In this document: positions 52,525 through 56,305 of the stretch, piece after piece
Layout: the number at the start of each line of letters is the position of its first letter
Position numbering within the stretch: the stretch's first letter is position 1
Source: Akkermansia sp.
GTDB lineage: Bacteria > Verrucomicrobiota > Verrucomicrobiia > Verrucomicrobiales > Akkermansiaceae
Assembly: GCA_017398355.1 (NCBI GenBank)
Contig: JAFQGD010000056.1
Coordinates: 1 to 56,305 of the forward strand
Length of the DNA: 56,305 nucleotides
Reading direction: 5' to 3'
The notes under the pieces: generated by a model
The model's database searches: none
Told to the model about the DNA's origin: nothing
The model's input: only the letters and a program-made list of their open reading frames with translations
Position numbers and translations under genes: made by a program

Positions 52525-53001
52525 ATGACATCACAACAAACCCATGCAAGTCATAATATCTTTTTTACATTGTTCCAATTGATGGATGACATCCGGAGGG
52601 ATAGTCTGAAAAAGACCCCCCAGACTCAGCAAAAACGCGTCTTGGGGCTCACGATGAGACAAGCCGGAGCTCTTGTAAATGTGGAAATTCTGACGCGACA
52701 AGATCCCAAGGGAATTGCTCTCAAAACATTGGCTCAAAACATGCAAATGACGGTGCCGGCCACCTCGTTGCTGGTAGAAAACATGGTAAACAAAGGCTTT
52801 TTGGAGCGCACTCCCAATCCGGAAGACCGACGGGCCGTATGCATACGCCTTTCTGCGGACGGTGCCGACTTCATTGAAAATACACGTAAATTCATCGCCA
52901 TGGAAATATCCAAGCGAGTAGAGGTGCTTTCAGCAGAAGAATTGGCAATCTTTGGGCGTATCGTCGACAAATTGGCCGGTGCGTACTATGAGCAAAAATA
53001 A
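52525..53001 (+). CDS. MarR-family transcriptional regulator
   Basis: A 158-residue dimeric winged-helix regulator. The DNA-binding part (about residues 60-115) has the recognition helix in 'VPATSLLVENMVNKGFLER' and the wing with 'PEDRRAVCIRLS', where the 'DxR' of the MarR wing is kept. The flanking helices form the dimer core. The effector is unknown. It is separated from the next gene by its own downstream promoter, but it lies two genes before fabI; MarR-type FabT controls fatty-acid genes in other bacteria, so control of fabI is a fair guess, not shown. Confidence 0.85.
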   Translation: MTSQQTHASHNIFFTLFQLMDDIRRDSLKKTPQTQQKRVLGLTMRQAGALVNVEILTRQDPKGIALKTLAQNMQMTVPATSLLVENMVNKGFLERTPNPEDRRAVCIRLSADGADFIENTRKFIAMEISKRVEVLSAEELAIFGRIVDKLAGAYYEQK

Positions 53002-53030
53002 CTCTCCTGCTCTTTCCCCAACACAAAAGC

Positions 53031-53060
53031 TTGACTAGACTCCAGCTCACGTGATAGTAT
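53031..53060 (+). promoter_or_regulatory. Promoter of the YbjN-like gene
   Basis: TTGACT (53031-53036), an 18-base spacer and TAGTAT (53055-53060), giving a leader of about 53 bases to the ATG at 53120. It is one of the few genes here with an ordinary leader. Confidence 0.5.
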
Positions 53061-53119
53061 AAGAGCATAAAGGCGGGGTTAGCTATCCTGCGCAACAACT
53101 CACAATACCCTTTTCAGAC

Positions 53120-53578
53120 ATGTCTACACAACCGAACCTACTGGCCCAAGTACGCCAGCATCTTATCTCCCGAGGTGAGGATTATCAATGGGTTACCATG
53201 GGATCTGCCGGAGAAAAAATCGGCTTAGCCTATCTTCCTGTTGACACCACGGGAATGCCTTGCACATTCATGTTTACAGAGTTGCAAGACCCCTGTAGCT
53301 TGGTGTTTGATGTGCATTTCGGCTCCCGCATAGCCAAGGAAGACAGGCAGGAGTTGAGCATGCTTTTGCTCACTCTCAATGCCAACCTGCCCGAAGGTCA
53401 GCTTCTTCTGGATATGGAGGGAGGCTTGGTATACTACCGCTTGAAATACGTTGTTGATGATCCAGATGTTTCCCCGGAAACCATTCGCCAGCGTATTGAA
53501 TACATGGAAGCCATGGGTGTTCGTATGTCGATGACATACGCTCGTATCATCGCCCAAGAATTTCCCACAATCTATTAA
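53120..53578 (+). CDS. YbjN-like (type III chaperone-fold) protein
   Basis: A 152-residue soluble acidic protein. The alternation of helices and strands, with 'LVFDVHFGSRIAKEDRQEL', 'LLTLNANLPEGQLLLDME' and 'GLVYYRLKYVVDD', follows the YbjN/secretion-chaperone-like fold ('NxxlpxGxfxld' in the centre and a paired 'vyyrxxl' strand). The family has no settled function. The fit is by eye. It lies 25 bases before fabI in the same direction and probably shares its transcript. Confidence 0.6.
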   Translation: MSTQPNLLAQVRQHLISRGEDYQWVTMGSAGEKIGLAYLPVDTTGMPCTFMFTELQDPCSLVFDVHFGSRIAKEDRQELSMLLLTLNANLPEGQLLLDMEGGLVYYRLKYVVDDPDVSPETIRQRIEYMEAMGVRMSMTYARIIAQEFPTIY

Positions 53579-53603
53579 TCTCTTACCCAACAAACTATAT
53601 ACT

Positions 53604-54398
53604 ATGTCCATTACCAAACCCTTAGAAGGAAAAGTCGGCATCGTCACCGGAGTGGCCAACAAGCGCAGCATTGCATTTGGTATCGCTAAAGCTTGGCATG
53701 AGGCCGGAGCCAAACTCATCTTCAACTATCAGGGGGAACGTCTGAAAGACGGTGTCATCAAGCTCGTAAAAGAAAGCTTTGGCGAGGATACACCCGTCTG
53801 CAACTTGGATGTGACGGATGACCAATCCATCGAAGATTTCTTCACCTTTGTGGCACAGCATACAGACCGTGTGGACATGCTGCTTCACGCCATTGCTTTT
53901 GCGCCAAAAGCACCGGGTACATTGGAAGGCCATTTTGCGGACATTCCCCGCGATGCATGGAACATCTCCCTGCAAGTTTCTGCCTACTCACTCATCGCCC
54001 TTTCCCGCGCAGTAGCCCCGTTAATGACCAAAGGGGGATCCATCACGGCTCTTACCTACTACGCCAGCCAGAAAGTCGTACCGAACTACAATCTCATGGC
54101 TGTTTCCAAGGCGGCTCTTGAAACCTGCTGCAAATACTTGGCCTTTGATTTGGGTCGCCGGGAAGCCCCCATTCGCGTCAACTGCATCTCCGCAGGTCCC
54201 GTGCAGACCCTCGCAGCTCGTGGCGTATCCGGTTTCACCGGCATGTTCAAGGTGTACGAGGAAAAGAGCCCGCTGCAGCGTTCCTGCACGCTAGAAGAAC
54301 TCGGAGCCACGGCGACCTACCTCGCCAGCGATGGTGCAGCCAGCATGACCGGCCAAGTCCTCTATGTGGATGGCGGTTATGAAATCGTCGGCATGTAA
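53604..54398 (+). CDS. fabI: Enoyl-[acyl-carrier-protein] reductase, FabI type
   Basis: A 264-residue NADH-dependent reductase for the last step of each fatty-acid elongation cycle. Cofactor-binding 'GVANKRSIAFGIA' (about residues 16-28), 'LLHAIAFAP' (about 92-100), and the catalytic Tyr-x6-Lys in 'YYASQKVVPNYNLMAVSKAALE' shown by the Tyr of 'NYNLMAVSK' and its Lys. 'NCISAGPVQTLAARG' is a FabI signature. A complete gene of usual length. It is 25 bases after the YbjN-like gene and 32 before the esterase gene. Confidence 0.94.
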   Translation: MSITKPLEGKVGIVTGVANKRSIAFGIAKAWHEAGAKLIFNYQGERLKDGVIKLVKESFGEDTPVCNLDVTDDQSIEDFFTFVAQHTDRVDMLLHAIAFAPKAPGTLEGHFADIPRDAWNISLQVSAYSLIALSRAVAPLMTKGGSITALTYYASQKVVPNYNLMAVSKAALETCCKYLAFDLGRREAPIRVNCISAGPVQTLAARGVSGFTGMFKVYEEKSPLQRSCTLEELGATATYLASDGAASMTGQVLYVDGGYEIVGM

Positions 54399-54430
54399 CT
54401 CATACAAATACAATCCTCTGCTCAATACTT

Positions 54431-55924
54431 GTGAAAATTTATTACACAATTGCTGCGCTTCTTTCCGGCATAGGAACACTTACAGCAGAAGTAACGGTTG
54501 ATAGTATTTTTTCCTCCGGCATGGTATTGCAGCAGGGGCGAGTTATTCCCATTACCGGCACCGTGACCGGTTCAGCACAACCAGTCACGGTGCAGTTTGC
54601 CGGCCAGAACATCAAAGCTAAAATCAAGGGTAAAAAGTGGTGTGCCCTCTTACAGCCCCTGCCCGCATCCGCTGAAGCTCAGGAGATGACAATCTCGCAA
54701 GGCGATGACAGCCTCACCCTCGACAACATACGAGTGGGTGAAGTTTGGCTCGCTTCCGGCCAGTCCAACATGCTGTGGCGGCTCAACCAAACGGGCGATA
54801 GCAAAGCGATTGCTTCCGCAAATATTCCCCTGCTGAGCTATTACCATAATGAACCCCAGATACACACGGCTCCCCGTGCATATACGGAGGCAGAAAAGAA
54901 AAAATTGCTGAATGGCGAAATGTATAACGGTGCATGGCATGTGAGCTCTCCTTCCAGCGCTCCGCGTATGTCCGCCGTCGGCTTCTATTTTGGTCGCAAG
55001 CTTCAGGAAACGCTGGGCGTGCCCGTTGGCATCATTCATGCTTCTTTAGGCGGTTCCGAGATGATGGCTTGGATGCCCACAGAGATGGCATCTAAGAAAT
55101 ATCGCTCATGCCTCACCCCCAAATGGCTGGAAAGCAAATATATGTCTGCTTGGGTGCGTGGCCGTGCCTCCTTCAACAACAAAGGGGATATCAAGGCACC
55201 CCACCCATATCAGCCTACTTATCTCTATAAAACCGGCATAGAACCTTGGGTCAACTTCCCTATTGCCGGTGTCATATGGTACCAAGGCGAATCGGACGCC
55301 GAAATACAGGATATGAAACAAAACACGGCACTGCTCAGCGATCTCATCCAAGGGTGGCGTGCGGAGTTTAAGAATCCTGAGCTCCCTTTCCTCATGGTGC
55401 AGCTCCCCCGCATCAACGATAAGACACCTCTCCGCGCCTATTGGCCGGAGTTCCGCCATGTGCAAGCCCATGTTGCCGCCCGACTCAAGAATGTTGATTA
55501 CCTAGTCACAACCGATTTGGGCTCCACTAACAGCGATGTCCATCCCCCGCGCAAACTTGAAGTCGGCGAGCGTTTGGCTGCCATGGCTGCTCATTCGGTA
55601 TACGGCAAGGATACTCCTGCGTATGGTCCCCGAGTCAAAGGTATGAAGCCGCAAGGCTCGTCTCTTGTTCTCTCCTTTGAACACGCAGCGGAACTCAGCA
55701 CCACCGATGGTCAGCCTCCGCGCCACTTTGAAATTGCCGGCAAAAATGGCAAATTCTTCCCGGCCGAGACCTCCATCGAGGGGAACACTCTCATCCTCTC
55801 CTCTCCCCAAGTTAAGGCTCCTGTGACGGCTCGCTACGCATGGGCCACTTACCTCACCCCAAACTTGGTGAATGAACATAAGCTCCCCGCAGCTCCCTTC
55901 TCACCCGAAAAAATAGCACAATAA
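54431..55924 (+). CDS. Secreted sialate O-acetylesterase
   Basis: A 497-residue exported esterase of the SASA/SGNH group, which removes O-acetyl groups from sialic acid and helps mucin glycan breakdown. Signal peptide at residues 1-19. A beta-sandwich (about 20-100) precedes the catalytic part: nucleophile Ser in 'LASGQSNML' (about residues 109-117), 'VIWYQGESDA' (about 285-294), and the Asp/His pair in 'NSDVHPPRKLEVG' (about 373-385). A second beta domain is near the C-terminus. The start is GTG at 54431. It runs in the same direction as fabI but a shared transcript is not certain. Confidence 0.88.
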   Translation: MKIYYTIAALLSGIGTLTAEVTVDSIFSSGMVLQQGRVIPITGTVTGSAQPVTVQFAGQNIKAKIKGKKWCALLQPLPASAEAQEMTISQGDDSLTLDNIRVGEVWLASGQSNMLWRLNQTGDSKAIASANIPLLSYYHNEPQIHTAPRAYTEAEKKKLLNGEMYNGAWHVSSPSSAPRMSAVGFYFGRKLQETLGVPVGIIHASLGGSEMMAWMPTEMASKKYRSCLTPKWLESKYMSAWVRGRASFNNKGDIKAPHPYQPTYLYKTGIEPWVNFPIAGVIWYQGESDAEIQDMKQNTALLSDLIQGWRAEFKNPELPFLMVQLPRINDKTPLRAYWPEFRHVQAHVAARLKNVDYLVTTDLGSTNSDVHPPRKLEVGERLAAMAAHSVYGKDTPAYGPRVKGMKPQGSSLVLSFEHAAELSTTDGQPPRHFEIAGKNGKFFPAETSIEGNTLILSSPQVKAPVTARYAWATYLTPNLVNEHKLPAAPFSPEKIAQ

Positions 55925-55966
55925 CCCCATTATTTCGGAAAAATTACATTTTTTGCAAAATTTAGC

Positions 55967-55995
55967 TTGCAAAATCACCCACTCTAGCGTATAGT
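55967..55995 (+). promoter_or_regulatory. Promoter of tRNA-Ser
   Basis: TTGCAA (55967-55972), a 17-base spacer and TATAGT (55990-55995), about 42 bases before the mature tRNA. The sequence just after the -10 is C-rich. Confidence 0.65.
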
Positions 55996-56037
55996 TCCCC
56001 CGCACCCTTTCCCTAACGGGATTCCGGAGCAAAACTT

Positions 56038-56125
56038 GGGCAGGTGTCTGAGTGGTCGAAAGAGCACGATTGGAAATCGTGTGTACGTCAAAAGCGTACC
56101 GAGGGTTCGAATCCCTCCCTGTCCG
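56038..56125 (+). tRNA. tRNA-Ser(GGA)
   Basis: An 88-base class II tRNA. Acceptor GGGCAGG pairs with CCTGTCC (one G-U), discriminator G. The anticodon stem ACGAT/ATCGT encloses a loop with GGA. The long variable arm (GTACG...CGTAC) and T-arm GAGGG-TTCGAAT-CCCTC are complete. CCA is not encoded. Confidence 0.95.
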
Positions 56126-56130
56126 GCCTT

Positions 56131-56163
56131 AAACCCCGTAAGTTAAACACTTACGGGGTTTTT
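56131..56163 (+). terminator. Terminator of tRNA-Ser
   Basis: A 12-bp perfect stem (AAACCCCGTAAG with CTTACGGGGTTT), a 7-base loop and a final T-run, 5 bases after the tRNA. Confidence 0.92.
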
Positions 56164-56164
56164 C

Positions 56165-56305
56165 GTACGACCGACGCGATATGCGCACTGCGGTGAAAGT
56201 CCGCGCGGAGCCGCGATGATGCGGAATCCCAGACCTGAAGAACAACTGCGGGGAGGTAACGAACCGTGGAAGAGGAAGTTCGAGGGGAAATCCCGACTGT
56301 ACGAA
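56165..56305 (+). ncRNA. 5' part of a probable group II intron (window edge)
   Basis: The last 141 bases form dense GC-rich stem-loops with no ORF. They start GTACGACC right after the terminator T-run and include 'GCGGTGAAAGTCCGCG' (56192-56207), the 'GGTGAAAGTCC' hairpin usual in domain I of bacterial group II introns. Class C introns insert just after Rho-independent terminators, which fits this position. The usual first bases are GTGYG, so GTACG is a variation or the border is a few bases off. The reverse transcriptase would lie beyond the window. Confidence 0.5.

Noticed and set aside
56192..56305. RNase P RNA
   Set aside because: The 'GAAAGTCC' core is similar, but the flanking P4 sequence and overall order do not match; the terminator-adjacent position fits a group II intron better.

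Overview
The window looks like a chromosomal segment of a Verrucomicrobiota bacterium, most likely from the Akkermansiaceae or a related gut, mucin-associated lineage. This rests on protein character only: a very large autotransporter-type repeat protein ending in a PEP-CTERM sorting signal, a secreted sialate O-acetylesterase, many short lipoproteins, and an almost complete lack of Shine-Dalgarno sequences. No rRNA or other marker fixes the taxon.

Layout. 1-4.4 kb: a small PH-like protein, then a minus-strand block (lipoprotein, rlmD-type RNA methyltransferase, MntR/DtxR regulator, rhomboid protease, HAD phosphatase). 4.6-18.9 kb: one 14.2-kb gene for a 4746-residue secreted protein with an N-terminal S6 (IgA-protease/SPATE-like) serine protease domain, a long beta-solenoid of internally duplicated modules and a C-terminal PEP-CTERM tail. 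19-29.7 kb: housekeeping genes (aroK, a CoaE-Rho fusion, miaB with a transglutaminase-like protein, tal-galE, pyrD, an FAH-family enzyme) and two unknown exported proteins. 29.7-38.3 kb: tatA, an Rrf2 regulator, dnaA, then the minus-strand run ppiC-aroA-dnaG-CPBP protease-thiL with overlapping or near-abutting genes. 38.3-43 kb: a small hypothetical gene, cdaA with a 55-residue CdaR/YbbR-like partner, bioD, tlyA, envelope proteins, osmC and tRNA-Leu(CAA). 43-46.4 kb: a sodium:solute symporter and pyrG. 46.6-51.3 kb: an apparent islet with a truncated ROK-like regulator, a tyrosine recombinase and an AT-rich pair (GT-C-like membrane protein plus GtrB-like glycosyltransferase). 51.3-56.1 kb: alr, a MarR regulator, a YbjN-like protein, fabI, a sialate O-acetylesterase and tRNA-Ser(GGA). 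The last 140 bases, directly after the tRNA terminator, look like the start of a group II intron.

The most general observation is regulatory. At about a dozen genes a -35/-10 pair with roughly 17-base spacing sits so close to the start codon (6-9 bases from the end of the -10) that the mRNA should begin at or within about three bases of the start codon. These genes would be leaderless, and the pattern helps to choose starts (lipoprotein at 4417, aroK at 19046, coaE-rho GTG at 21542, the small gene at 38663). Other points for a second look are the CoaE-Rho fusion, the S6 protease joined to a PEP-CTERM tail, the minimal CdaR-like partner of CdaA, the integrase with inverted repeats beside glycosyltransferases, and the terminator-adjacent intron. 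All calls come from reading the sequence; no database search was run.
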